Positions 1-11,636 of a stretch of 64,000 nucleotides of DNA are shown piece after piece. The stretch is taken from positions 1,364,001-1,428,000 of the forward strand of contig JBBELK010000003.1 of the NCBI GenBank assembly GCA_037783545.1. Reading direction: 5' to 3'. Each line of letters begins with the position of its first letter. Positions within the stretch are counted from its first letter, which is position 1. This DNA comes from Henricia sp. BOLD:AAB3569. Lineage: Eukaryota > Echinodermata > Asteroidea > Spinulosida > Echinasteridae. A program made the position numbers and the translations under genes. The notes under the pieces were generated by a model, which saw only the letters and a list, made by a program, of their open reading frames with translations, ran no database searches and had not been told where the DNA came from.

Positions 1-2575
1 GGTTTCAAACAGTATCAACATTTAAAACTAAAAGTCATGCCAAAATATGCGTCAACATTTTTAAAAATATTATTTTCGCTTTGGCGTGCCATAGTATAGA
101 CACAGTAATGACGGATAGCAACCGGTTGTCAAGCCAAGTGAAACCCAATAATTCCTGTGACAAGGTGTGTCTGTCATGCAGATAGGAATTGTCTAATCAT
201 ACACAAAATCATTCAAGCGGAATGCGTATAGGCCTACCCTTAATAAAATATCTGCGTACACCCCACAATATCCCTAACTTTTTGTGAGTAGTTCCTTGGA
301 TCCCTGAGTAGAACAATAAAGCTGCAGCTGGATTTCGACACCGTAAAAGAACGGTTTAAAGCCTATATTCATAGTTCAGCAACCCCCCTAGTTTGATAAT
401 AGCCAGGCTTAGCTAGAACACCAGGAAACCACAACGTATAGATGTAATTATCCGTATATATCCAGCCTCGGGGTAGAGCTACCGAGTTTAGAGGAAAACG
501 GGTCTCTAAATACATGCGCGACTGAAACAATAGTAAAACAGGTGTGCCATCAGTCTGGTTGACAGACCAACAGGTGAGTGAGATGACATGGAGTGATGGG
601 GAGTCCGGAGCTTGACATGTTAGCCTAGCGGTCAAGGACCTCAAGTTCATCACGTGACTTTAGCGATCTTCTTGCTAGGTCAATATTTATGCTCAGCAAA
701 ATATACATCAACGGCAAAAGCATTGAAAAAAAGTCATCGTGTTACAATCTACCGTGGCGTTTATCTGGTTCAACGCCACCTAAGGAATGTGTCAATTAAT
801 TGAAAATTGGACCTCAAAATTCGGAAGAAATAACGATTATATTCTTCTTTTTCGCCCATATTATGACAACAAATATCCGACAGACGCCCCTCTACGGGGC
901 TCCCCCACAAGTGCCAGCCCACACCCCGATATCTCTCACTCAAAGGTCTTGGGTCAGATTCAATGTTCGATCTAACATTCCAAATTAGATTAACAATATA
1001 TAAAAATATAAAAATTATTTCATCGATTTAAAATGTTCATCACCTTTACCTGCATGTATACTGTGATTATACAGGGTGTCTCAAAAAAGTCCAGACTAAA
1101 CGTGGCAACCTCAGAATGAACGTGGGTGTGACTTTATGCTGCACAAAAAATGACATAACTTTTGATTCGCCCAACCGATTTTGATGCAATAAAGACTATT
1201 TTTTATGTAAGCAGATTCCCTATCAGGATCCAGGGAAACCTAGATTCTAAGGTTGCCTGGTTTGGGCTGGACCTTGGAGACACCATGTCCTATTCTAAAA
1301 ATGCTAATAATTCACATTTAGCGCGTACATGTACAACGATTTTATATGGTAACGCACTCAATCATTCCATCCAAAGAATGTTTCTGTCACCGTAAAAACA
1401 ACACTGAGTTAGCCAAGCTTTCATCGGCGGTCAGTGACCGGGAGAATAGTTCCTTGTCAGTCGGATTCAATTTAGGGACTTTGTCAATTTGGGTCAAATA
1501 TTTTCGTCTCGTCCTTTTAACTTGGTGCATTAACATATAGACAAAACGCCTTCCTTAAATATCTCTCAAGATATTAAAATAAACAATCGCCGACTTCTGA
1601 AAGGCAAGAATTTCACTAAAATGTTGAACATGTATACACGATTTCCGTGAGGTTTAAGTGCCCACGGGGCATATTTTCAGGGGCACGAATGCCTCGGAGT
1701 TAAAGCCCCTCGGAGCCAGAAGAGAGGGGTTGAAGGTCTGATTGGAACTACTCCAACTCGGCCCTGGTAATGCGAGCCGCGCCTACCGCGAGACTAGGGG
1801 TGGCAAGCCTCGCTAACTCCTAACGAAGTATGGCAGAACGAAATCAAGCGTTGATTGAAACGCAAAGTGCTTCGTTCTAGACCGAGAGAGAGCAGGTTCA
1901 CAAGGATTGAAAGATTTCAATTCAAAGACGCCAAAGCCAAGTTCAATGAAACATGTTGGTATTTCTTATAGAATGGACTTCATGCTGACTCGAGATCACA
2001 CACTATAAATGATTCCAGGTGTTCTAGCTGAAAGAAGCGTGACCTGAATTGACCTTGTCAAAGTTTGGTTGGTCATGAGATAACCTTTACTCTAGAATTC
2101 CCTTAACGCTGAGAAAACCCACAGACAAGAAGAACGACAATACAGTATTCTTACCCAACCGAATTAGGTGTTATAAATGAGAATAAGAATTTCAAAACCA
2201 AATTTTGCTCGATGTTATAGGTATGTCAGGCTTAATCCACATCCAAAACAAGGATGTTAGTTCGAACTGAAAGGCTCCAAAAATGTACGACTATCAAAAT
2301 TTTCACAGGAATTAATCCCAGGGTTATACTTGATACGGGTCCTGTCCACAACCTTCAACCACTTAATCAAGGGTGAAACTCAATAGCTCTCTGAATTCCA
2401 AAACCAAATTCAATTTTTCTTCTCACATATCTCAAATGATCGGTCCATCATGTCTGATACCAACACAGCTTGTCAAGGTCCGCGGAATTAAACAAATCTG
2501 GCCAATGGAATTATGATAGTAATTTGAGATCTATACCAGTTGCAACAACGAGCAATTTTAGAGTGTCGCTTCTTC

Positions 2576-2933
2576 TTAAAGGAGCGAGTTCAGATTTTTC
2601 CAGAAAATGGATTTCGTTCTAAGTCTAACCTAACAATCATATAAAAAATACCTCCCCAAAATACTATCCATGGGAAGAAAACAGGAAATTTGCAATCTCC
2701 AATTTGGATGTGGAACGAAAAATGTTGGTGTGATCACTGCACTGCTTTATGGAACCGGATAAATTAGTTTACAAAACATTGGTGGTTTTTTGTCGATACC
2801 TTAGAGAATATACGGATTGAGAGCGCGAAATTCAGAATGGTAATGAGAAAAATATGACTAATTATATGGTTTCAAAATCTCAACACCCATGGGAAAATGG
2901 GGGCTCAAAAATGTGATCTGGACACACTCTTAA
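2576..2933 (+). mobile_element. Family B MITE, copy 1
   Basis: Family B is a 340-370 bp non-autonomous element. It is bounded by TTAA and has inverted ends AGGAGCGTGTCCAGA. The interior contains AATGGATTTCGTTCTAACC, CAATCTCCAATTTGGATGTG and CAGAATGGTAATGAGAAAAA. TTAA target duplication suggests piggyBac-like mobilisation, an inference. This copy is nearly full length. About 35 bp of its left flank (from CAACAACGAGC) recurs beside copy 2 in opposite orientation. Confidence 0.85.
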
Positions 2934-3187
2934 CAACGACTTCAGGAAGTGACACAGTCAATTGACAAAGCGAAAATTATACCACATGTACTATATGGCC
3001 GGTTACACCTCAGTACAAAAAGACAAAATATAGGAACCTTTCCGATTTCTGGCTCCAAAGAGGGATTTACCATTTTATTGGTGGTTACATGTAACAAAAG
3101 CAAAGCGTGACTTCTATTGCCAAGTCATTTCACATCGGTTTTCGCATTTCTCTTCAAACTATTTATGAATGCTTTTGGTTGTTGCAG

Positions 3188-3345
3188 GAGGTTACACAAG
3201 GTCGCGAGTTTAGCCTGACGCCCTGCGCGAGGCGCCCCGGGCGGTGTCCGCTTGTCAGCCGGCATTCCTGGCCGAATTACGTGGCTAACATCTACAAGAA
3301 CAGGGAACGGCATTGTGTACCCCGGAAAGAATTCGGGTTGTGTTT
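3188..3345 (+). other. GC-rich orphan segment, open on both strands
   Basis: A block of conspicuously high G+C between AT-rich sequences. It follows TTTTGGTTGTTGCAG, an excellent plus-strand acceptor, and opens with Glu-Val-Thr-Gln-Gly-Arg. A donor is not obvious at the right side. The peptide contains three Cys and many Arg but matches no family I know; the opposite strand is also open. It could be an exon of an unrelated gene nested in intron 4, or chance. No function is proposed. Confidence 0.2.
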
Positions 3346-3448
3346 GTTTATGGTGCTCTTTTCCACCGAAAAATGGTACGAAAAGCCCCAAATGGATCCA
3401 CAAAAACATGAACAGAAAGACAGAACATGACGTCATACATCTTGGATC

Positions 3449-3752
3449 TTAAAGCCCAATACATCATTTGCAGTTACCCAAGAAAAACCCGACTAAAAGT
3501 GTTGATAGCAATGGTAACAAACACCACAGGATTTTTGTTTGTACCTTTGTAGGAAAAATTGGCAACAATTTTTTTTAACATTCATTCAACACACACACAA
3601 AACCATGCATGGATTTTTCAGGTTTTCTGAAGTATTACTGCATCTATGTGGCTGAAATTTCTACAAGGCAGTTTATCAACATTATTCTTTAGTTATGTAA
3701 TGCCGTTGTTCCCGTTTTTAAAAGTTTTCCAATCATGTAATTAGTCTTTAAG
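3449..3752 (-). mobile_element. Family A MITE, copy 1
   Basis: Family A is a 300-370 bp element. In plus orientation it begins near ATGATTGGAAAACTTTTAAA and ends GCAAATGATGTATTGGGG then CTTTAAA. Internal landmarks are ACATAACTAAAGAATAATG, CAGAAAACCTGAAAAATCC, a short central palindrome, and TTGTTACCATTGCTATCAAC. The terminal TTTAAAG and imperfectly inverted ends suggest insertion at TTAA. This copy is in minus orientation with a degenerate centre. Confidence 0.8.
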
Positions 3753-3758
3753 TATGGT

Positions 3759-3908
3759 ATAGACCGTATCGAATAGCCGCCATTTCGTGGGGCAGTTTCT
3801 TTGCTCCTTGAGGACATGCATGGTTGCATATTATAGTGCTTCCATTGTTGAACGGTTTAAGTAACAAAAGGTGCCCCACGAAATGGCGGCTATTCGATAC
3901 GGTCTATT
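3759..3908. mobile_element. Family C MITE, copy 1 (GACCGTATCGAATAGCC ends)
   Basis: About 150 bp with near-perfect inverted ends TAGACCGTATCGAATAGCC followed by GCCATTTCGTGGGGCA. The arms pair over more than 35 bp, around an 80-bp middle. The flanking TA is compatible with Tc1/mariner-type insertion. Three copies in the window. Confidence 0.85.
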
Positions 3909-4430
3909 TACGGTTTATATAATCCTTGGATCGACCACATGAAACAGAACTTGTGGGATCACACCATAAACCGAAAAAAATATATTAGTTGCTTGGGACG
4001 AAAACTACAACTTACAAGCGAGCGTTTTTGAGCAAAATGCACTATGACCTTGAGGGCACTGTCTGCGTAGCTGTGATTGGTCATAAATGGTCACGTGGGT
4101 TCAGCTTGATTGACAGGTCGAAACTATGCATTGGGGCTAATAATGAATGTGCATTATAGGGACACTCTCTCAAGCTTATTCTGAAAATTAAAGACATGTT
4201 ACTAAGTAGACCGACCTCCTTTCCCATTAATTCCCCTGGTCCAAATGACAACGTAATCCCTACGAAGGTCATGACTTATTAACCCTATTCCCATATTCAG
4301 AATGGATTTTAAGCTTGTATACATGATTCGCCGTTGAATGGGAGGGACCGTTAAAAAATGATTGAAAACAGGTGAACGCTGTTACGACGATAAGTATTGA
4401 TCCAAAAATAAATTCGTAAAGAAAAAATAT

Positions 4431-5112
4431 TGATCGGAAAACCTTTAAAAACAGCACTTAATTAAAGAATAATGTTGATAAACCTGCCTTGTAGAAATTT
4501 CAGCCACATAAATATATTTATTTATTTATTTATTCACCACATCCAACAGCGGAAGGACCGCCAATTACAGGAATGGAATCAATTAACATAGATATTCGAA
4601 TAACTATCAACTTCTAAGTTGAATTAGAAACGGCCAGAGACACTGGGGAATCCCTCTTCACGAAAGAATGCTATGGGATCTTTGAAGTGCGTTACCGAAA
4701 CACTGGACCAACGGCTTTACATCCCTTCTGAAGGACGGAGCAAGTGTGATTAAGTGCCTTGCTCAAGAGCACAAGTTCAACAACCCGTCACGGTCCGGAA
4801 TCGAACCCACATTCTAGTACTGGCACAGGAACTTGAGTTCGACGCACCGCATGGCCATAACACCCCACTAAATGCAGTAATACTTCGGAAAACCTGAAAA
4901 ATCCATGCATGGTTTTTGTGTTGAATGAATGGTTAAACAATTGTCTGCAAACGTTTTTTAAAGCACCTTCAGTTGGCAATTTCTCTAGTACACGGAAAAA
5001 AAAAACCATGTGGTGTTTGTTACCGATGCTATCAACAGTTTTAGTCGGATTTTTCTTGTCAACTCGTGAAGTAAAGTTTGGGTAACTGCAAATAATGTAT
5101 TTGGGCTTTAAA
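4431..5112 (+). mobile_element. Family A MITE, copy 2, split by a SINE-like insertion
   Basis: The left part runs to TTTCAGCCACATA at about 4501. The right part resumes with TGCAGTAATACTTCGG at about 4868, the exact continuation seen in intact copies. About 365 bp of unrelated sequence sits between. The right end overlaps the TTTAAAG start of the next element. Confidence 0.8.
4502..4867 (-). repeat. SINE-like repeat inserted in family A copy 2
   Basis: Starts on the left with an ATTT microsatellite (4507-4533), as expected for the 3' tail of a minus-strand SINE. It contains GTGCCTTGCTCAAGAGCAC, the CCTTGCTCAAGGGCAC-type core seen again at 24.93 kb, and a B-box-like GGAATCGAACCC. The split of family A around it dates this insertion after that element. 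Confidence 0.6.
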
Positions 5113-5478
5113 GGCCATTGTATCATTTGCAACGACCCAATTTTGTTTTTCATGAGTTGACAAAAACCTTACTCAAAGTGTTGATAGCAATGGTAACAAA
5201 CACCACATGAATTTATTTTCGTCCAAAATGGTATTTCATGCTGGAAATTGACAACCGAAGGTGGTTTTCTAAAAAATTCCTGTGCACGGGACTTTGTTTT
5301 ACTATTCACTTGTACACAAAATCCATATTTTTTTCAAGGTTTTCTGAAGCACTGATGCATCTAAGTAGCTAAAATTTCTTCAGGCTAGTTTGCCAACATT
5401 CTTCCTTAGATATGTTACACTCTTATTCCACGAATCTGTAAAAGGTTTTATCTTGCAAATGATACATAGGGCCTGTAA
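5107..5478 (-). mobile_element. Family A' MITE (GGCCC variant), copy 1
   Basis: Shares the interior of family A (GTTGATAGCAATGGTAAC, TTTTCTGAAG) but has better inverted ends TTTAAAGGCCATTGTATCATTTGCAA... and ...TTGCAAATGATACATAGGGCC. It lies directly against the end of family A copy 2, sharing its TTTAAAG. Confidence 0.75.
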
Positions 5479-6336
5479 GCATCATCCAAAGCAAAACGAT
5501 CTGCAGAGGCAATTGCGACCAAATGTATTTGAAATTTCACGTGTCGCTGTCTCACTAACATGCACGTGATGTGTCAATATGAAGACTTATATATGACCTA
5601 GAAAAGAATTATATGAGTAGCCTGCATAAGACTGGTTTGGCCCCTACACTATATTGAGACAATGCCTACGCAGTAATTGTGTCGATCATCTAGCGGAACA
5701 TTAGACAATCTAGACAAAGACGAACAATCGAGTTTTATTGTCCGTGTCCGGTTGTTGTTCTAAAGCGTCTTGAAAGATTGCTGACTCCAAATCGATGCAG
5801 TTGATTCTAAAAGAGATCGCTCCTCGCTACGATTGGTCCAACGATAATACAAGATCCTATCGCTAACTTTATACCAATCAGAATTGGTGTTTTCCTATGG
5901 GAAATGGCCAATAAGCGACCAGTTTATCTGAAGGAGCTCTGACAGCCTAGTTTCGTGTCAATGACCCGTGACGTCATGTCGTGTCTACCTGCGCGCCAGC
6001 CATGACAACTTCAAGTTTCTAATGACAGACAAGTATAGAGAATTGGTCTTAGGAGCTCTCTAGGGGTAGAAATCACAGAATAGTTTGGCCCTGATATTCG
6101 GCACTTGCCTAAGGCGTCTTGGAATCTCACGTGGTTAAAATAGCTTCTGAGGAATGTTGGAGGTGGTGTATGGCTTGTTAGAGAGACCCAAATGTGTACA
6201 AACAGTTCTCCCAAAAAAGATAAATGTTTATAACAGCCTAGAGCTAGTTTGAACTTAATAAAAGGCGAAACAAAAATTTAAAGACAGATATTTCAGACAG
6301 ATAAGTCATTCTGATTTCCCTTTAACAACTTTACAA

Positions 6337-6480
6337 TATATCGAATAGCCGCCATTTCGTGGGGCAGTTTCTTTGTTCCTTGAGGACATGCATGGTTGCA
6401 CTTATTGTGCTTCCATTGTTGAACGGTTTAAGTAACAAAAGGTGCCCCACGAAATGGCGGCTATTCAATACGGTCTATAG
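6337..6480. mobile_element. Family C MITE, copy 2
   Basis: Arms ATCGAATAGCCGCCATTTCG and the inverted GGCGGCTATTCAATACGG enclose the same middle as copy 1. The outermost left bases are eroded. Confidence 0.8.
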
Positions 6481-6490
6481 GCGCTCCGAA

Positions 6491-6970
6491 ATCTTCATTT
6501 TCAACACAGAGGTGCAGTTTAAAAGTCCACACACTATACTCTTGTTGCTACGTGGTGCACGCCAATGTCTACCGACTAATAGTCTGGCTGCTATATGCCA
6601 TTCTCTCCCGCGATGCACTGAAAAACGGCCTGGGATATTTTAACCCACTGATAAGGTGAAAACTGCAACTACCCAAATGTTGGATCGTTTCTATACATGT
6701 GTATTTGTTGTAAAGAAACGCAAATTTGGTGAAAGCTACCCAAAATTGGGTTCATTTACACCAAATAAACGACCCAAAAAATTGGATAGTTGCAGTTTTC
6801 ATCCTATCCGTGGGTTAAAATACCCCTGGCGATTTTTCAATGTGAACACGGTACTGATTTTGTACCTCACACCTGCCGCGTGCACCCGATCACATTACGT
6901 AGCAACAAAAATTTAGTGTGGTCATCTGTATACTAAGTGTGCATGTGCAAGGGAGTACGTCAGTGCGTCA
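6491..6970 (+). repeat. Repeat G, copy 1, interrupted by a nested palindromic element
   Basis: Repeat G carries inverted blocks TTGCTACGTGGTGCACGC and GCGTGCACC...AGCAACA about 120 bp apart, plus GCCATTCTCTCC. Four copies are seen (also near 22.0, 31.1 and 60.2 kb). Here positions 6617-6842 are foreign. Confidence 0.7.
6617..6842. mobile_element. Nested palindromic MITE (TTTTAACCCAC ends)
   Basis: About 225 bp with long imperfect arms: CTGAAAAACGGCCTGGGATA, TTTTAACCCACTGATAAGG and AAAACTGCAACTACCCAA on the left are mirrored by TGGATAGTTGCAGTTTTC, CCTATCCGTGGGTTAAAATA and GCGATTTTTCA on the right. It sits inside repeat G. Confidence 0.75.
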
Positions 6971-7604
6971 GACATTATCCATGAGTAAAACGCAAAACAC
7001 GCAAATTAGAACATTAATGTTCTGTAACACAGAGACATAATTATTCATAAAATGGATAAGTGCAAAGTGAAAACGGCAGTTATTTTGTATTTCATTCGAA
7101 TTTATTCCCCAAATTAAAGAGCGCCCTCCTATGGCCGCCATACTTCACAAACCCTAATTAACAACCAGCACTAATTTGATATATCTGCGATCACAACCAA
7201 ACTGCTGCAACAGACATAACTCTTTGTACGGTTCTGCAGACGTACATATTTTGCCGGATGCCAGCTATTAATAATACAATGTAAAGTCGCGAGGGGACAG
7301 GTGGAAGGCACTTGTCACCATTTTACTGAAAGAGAAAAGAGTTCCGACTCGACTGCTCATCTGTGGATGCGCCGCATCCTGCTGTTGTCCCGAAAAACCT
7401 GAAAAGACTTACTGTTAATTTCCGACTTAGTGGCGTCCGACCCTAAGTGACATTAACCAGTCTCATAATATAAAGGTTGTCTTTTGCAGTGAAAGACAGG
7501 ATTATGGGGCAATTTGTTAAGATTCTGGTGTCATTGTTTGATGCTAATTCCTTTTTGTTCCATTGTGTGTAACCCGTATAATGCTTTTCATTTGCGGCGC
7601 CATC

Positions 7605-7922
7605 TTAAAACATGATTGGATGACTGGAAATCGTTTAAAAACAGGAGTAACAGCATTACATAACCAAAGAATAATGTTGATAAACTGCCTTGTAGAAATT
7701 TCAGCAACAGATGCAGTATACCTCAGAAAACCTGAGAATCCATGCATTTTTTGTGTGTTGAAGAAATGGTAAACGAATTGTCTCAAACAATTTTTAAAAA
7801 AACACCTTCAGTTGGCAATTTTTCCCACATTTTACACGAGTAAAAATGTGGTGTTTGTTACCAATGCTATCAACACTTTTAGTCGCGTTTTTGGGTAACT
7901 GCCAATGTATTGGGGTTTTAAA
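7605..7922 (+). mobile_element. Family A MITE, copy 3
   Basis: Full set of landmarks from AAACAGGAGTAACAGCATT to CTGCCAATGTATTGGGGTTT, with a short deletion in the right third. Confidence 0.75.
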
Positions 7923-8753
7923 ATGAGTTAAACGATCGAAAATTGCTTTGAAAATTCAGCGTCAATTTAAAAGACTAAATCCTTATTAAGATACAAGCGA
8001 AGTAAATATTTCCTGGTCAAATGTCGTCGATTTCAAGTTAACCTCTGCCCCGAAAAGAACCGACTACCCCACACCGTCAACGACCCCGAACTTTAGGAAG
8101 TATATTCTCGGGTTATGCTGACAGAGAGCACATACGGTAGCGTTCAATCATTGAGGGGAAGAAGACGATCCCAAGTCAGGAACAACCTAATTTAGCACCT
8201 AGAAATGCCGGGCTTAGAATGAGCAAGTTAACCGCCACGGCAAATCCCTACAGACATCAGATTCAACAATTGCGGCAAGGCAGACGTAGACCTACATGTC
8301 CCGTCGAAAATGACTCATAGGGCTTCTCTAAACTTGGAAACCTAACTGGCAATTTTTCAAGCCTTTGTCCAGATCACAGTCTTCTAAAACTGGGTCACCA
8401 AACTATTAACTGGAGTTCAGACAACCTCCCCCTAATTCACCGAACCATCCAGGCCCAGACCTGAATTTCTGTATAAAAAGGAGCTTTATGCACCGCACAA
8501 CTCTCAAAGAATTCGGTATAACCAGTAATTTTTTCACTTAAAATAAATTGAACCATAGAGGGCGTGCGTTATTGCCCCATAAAACTGAGTGAATACAGTA
8601 GGTCTACTGCTCGACAGAATCGAAGGATCATATTTTTATAGTAATTTTTCCAAAAAGTGGATTATGAGCAAAAATCCTCGTGATTGGTTAGTTGTCAATA
8701 GAACACATACCACATCAGTTCCACTGCAGCTCAGCATACACTTCACCGTGTGT

Positions 8754-9107
8754 TTAAAAAAGCGTGTTCATATCACCATTTTGAGCTCCCCATTTTTCCA
8801 TGGGTGTTGGGATTTTGATACCATATAATTTATCATATTTTTCTCATATACCATTCTGAAATTTCGCACTCTCAATCCGTATATTTTCAAGCATATCGTA
8901 AAAAACCCACCGATGTTTTGTAAACTAATTTATCCGGTTCCATAAAGCAGTGCAGTAATTACACCAACCCTTTTGCATCCACATCCAAATTGGAGATTGC
9001 AAATTTCCTGTTTTCTTGTCATGGCTAGTATTTTGGGGAGGTATTTCATATGATTGTTAGGTTAGAACGAAATCCATTTACTGGAAAAAACTGAAACGCT
9101 CCTTTAA
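8754..9107 (-). mobile_element. Family B MITE, copy 2
   Basis: Minus-orientation copy bounded by TTAA on both sides, ending GAAACGCTCCTTTAA. Just outside (9136-9177) a 42-bp piece of the element interior (GTCATGGATAGCATTTTGGG) is repeated, beyond a 30-bp flank shared with copy 1. Confidence 0.8.
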
Positions 9108-9412
9108 GAAGAAGCGACACTCTAAACTTGCTCGTTGTTTTCTTGTCATGGATAGCATTTTGGGGAGGTATTTTGAGTTTGGTGAGGTATGGCCGTAATC
9201 GATCAGCTCATAAATGGTGAAAAAGATTGGGAAAAAGGGGTTAAAATGTGCGCTGAAGAGAAATCGTGGAAACTCGACTTGTATAATTACGTCGGTAAGG
9301 GCAAAACAAACCTTAATTAACATTCAGTTTCCCCGACGCAAGTTAAATCAACTTCTGATTAACTGCAATCTCCGTTGCGAAATTATTCGAACCGGCCATT
9401 CAACACCGGTTA

Positions 9413-9540
9413 GCTCGGTGGTCGAGTGGTTAAGACGTCTGCCTTGTTTGAAGGAGGTCGTGGGTTCGAGTCTCACCCGAGCACGCTATGAAGTTTTTCA
9501 TAGTGTCTCGGAAAGGCACTGAATATACAGTGTTAATTAA
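9413..9540 (+). repeat. tRNA-derived SINE-like unit
   Basis: The head resembles a tRNA gene: acceptor-like GCTCGG...CCCGAGC, A-box-like GGTCGAGTGGTTAAGAC, B box GGGTTCGAGTC. The anticodon arm does not fold, so it is unlikely to be a working tRNA. A tail follows, CGCTATGAAGTTTTTCATAG then AAGGCACTGAATATAC. The same tail occurs at about 50.98 kb, so this is a dispersed repeat. Confidence 0.6.
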
Positions 9541-10734
9541 CATCGACTTGTATAGTTAAAAGTCCAGTTTGTTAAATGTCATAAAGAGATTCCAATGTAA
9601 ATACAGTGAGATAACAATGCATTAAAAAAAGAACAAAAATCCGATTAGGCCTACATGTGCCTGTATTTTCAATCAAACTGGTGAACTCGGTGTAAATGTG
9701 GGCTACCCATTGTAGAATGGAGTATAATAAATAATCAAGGGCAGCCGGAGCTTGGGGGAAAATCTGACCTAGACACGAACAAACTCTTTGTCCAAAGGGT
9801 GCTTAAATATGTATTTTTATTTCTTTTCTTTTTTTGTAAGAGACGAAGTCTCAAACCCAACAAAACCAAAACCGATTGAAATCATCAATCTTTCCTTTCA
9901 AAAATAAAGAAACTTTGGAACAACGAAAGCAAAAGGGGTGTGTAAGAGGGGAAATAGAGAGAGATTGCCAGCGAAAAAAAAAGAAAGATGTGTTCTGGCG
10001 CCGTCAGTTGCAAAGGCCTGAATGCATTCATTGTGGGAGGTTGAAGTGGGTCACGAGCCAATACAACGGGATTTTCTGAAGTATGAATGATAGATCGATA
10101 TAGCAACCGCTTAAAAAGGCAAGTGGAATATATGACATTGTACCTTGCTTACCATACAATAGATTCCGATGTACATTAGGATTCTTTGTTATGAACAAAA
10201 CTACAGTACCAGGACATTTTTGTGGGTGATAGACTTTCACAATTTCTTGCGTTGCAGTAAAAACTGTACTGTCCCGGCGTTAAGTATTAACACCCCTACT
10301 TCGCTGGTCTCGACACGGTGAATTTGAACGATATACCAATTGTTGGCGAAACTAAAAATGCTAAAGCAAGCGTGTCCGGGATTTTGAATGGACAGTTGGG
10401 CTGCGAAACAAACATGGCCCAGATACGAACAAGGCTCCAGTCAGTTGCAGAACTTCTCTCAGACTCCCCGATTGACAGTATTCAATGAATTGTGACGGCT
10501 CCGCACTTTTATGTAAAGATTTCTTTTAAAATGAGATTACGAATGGGGCATGACTAACACTACAGACGTTTTCAAAAATTAAATGCACCTGGAATATAAG
10601 GCCGCTAAAATGATGATATTAATGTCTATATTGATGGTACGAATGACTATCTTTCGAGACATTGCATCCCTCAAAATATGCGTTTTCGTTTATCCTAAAA
10701 ATACACTTTTGATCCATGTGACATTTTAATAACA

Positions 10735-10950
10735 AAGGAGTTTGTTCATTTTCAAGAAAGTGGATTTCTTTCTAACCTTAAATACCTCCCCAAAATACTA
10801 TCCACGATGGGAAGAAAATTGAAAATTTGCAATCTCCAATTTGGATCTGGAAGCAAAAAGGTTGGTGTAATCACTGCACTGCTTTATGGAACCAGATAAA
10901 TTAGTTTACAAAACATCGGTGGGTTTTTCAACGATATCCTTGAAAATATG
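10735..10950 (+). mobile_element. Family B MITE, copy 3, right part missing
   Basis: Begins AAAGGAGTTTGTTCATTTTC and follows the family as far as ACGATATCCTTGAAAATATG, then stops. The inverted right end is absent. Confidence 0.75.
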
Positions 10951-11321
10951 CATGCAGCACTGACGGTTCAAAGCGACACGATCAGAAATAGCTTTTGTAC
11001 CAGATTATGAATAGGTTAATCTGCTAAAAAAATTAAAAGAATAAAAGAAAAAATCATTACTTTTAAAATCATTTATTTCCGTGAATGATTTTTAAACTGA
11101 TTATTGGTCTTTTTGTTCTGTTTGTATCGATGAACTTATTTATAATCTGGTACAAAGCTATTTTTGACAGAGTCGCTTTGAACCATCGCTGATCAGTCAT
11201 CCATGAAGGTATTCCGGATTTCGAGGTGTCTTAAGAAAGAGGATGCGGTCATGAAACGGACTGTAGTTGCCGTTTTCCAAAATTAGCAATTTATTGGCTA
11301 CAGAATTCTAAGACATCTTAC

Positions 11322-11526
11322 CTCCGGAGAACGCCTCCAAGAAGCGAAGCATTGAGGCATTCTGGAGGAGACAAACGCCTCTGGACCTCGGCAACTGTGA
11401 CCTTGTACTTAGAGGTAGAAGAGAGGAGCGACAGGCGCCCTGGTACGGTACAGAATACATCGTTGGGAGAAGTGACATTGGATACCAGACCATCTTTACC
11501 ATTTTCGTTTTTCTGTCGAATACCAG
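11322..11526 (-). CDS. TFAP2: Transcription factor AP-2, exon 4 (start of DNA-binding region)
   Basis: A 205-nt exon read with two leading bases that complete the split codon from exon 3 (G|CT, Ala), then 67 codons, then AG of an Arg codon. It starts [16 protein letters not shown] and continues [28 protein letters not shown] and [17 protein letters not shown]. This is the nearly invariant AP-2 block at the start of the basic DNA-binding part; vertebrates have FCSVPGR where this has FCTVPGR. The acceptor is GGTTCCCTTTTAG before 11526. The donor is CGGAG|GTAAGATG after 11322, at the same split-Arg position as the vertebrate boundary before AKSKNGG. The next exon (AKSKNGG...SLVEG) was looked for in 1-11300 on the minus strand and not seen. 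Overlapping open frames on both strands are shadows. Confidence 0.97.
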
Positions 11527-11636
11527 CTAAAAGGGAACCAAAACAAAAAAGGAAAAGTTAAGCATTACTGAATGAAAACTGAGTTACTTTTTGCGGTTGT
11601 AAAACTGTACAGGGAAACCTGATGGATGGAGCATAC

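Larger units (their letters stand above)
1..11321 (-). other. TFAP2: AP-2 intron 4 (partial), runs off the left edge
   Basis: Starts with GTAAGATG at 11321 and has no visible acceptor for the next AP-2 exon before position 1. Quiet stretches without a gene or recognised repeat are 1-2540, 5480-6330, 6970-7600, 7925-8750, 9545-10730 and 10955-11320. Position 1072 carries CAGGGTGTCTCAAAAA, a string resembling the ends of many DNA transposons, but I found no matching inverted end nearby. Confidence 0.7.

Noticed and set aside
1072-1087. CAGGGTGTCTCAAAAA as the end of a DNA transposon
   Set aside because: No inverted partner found within a few kb; kept only as a remark in the intron 4 entry.
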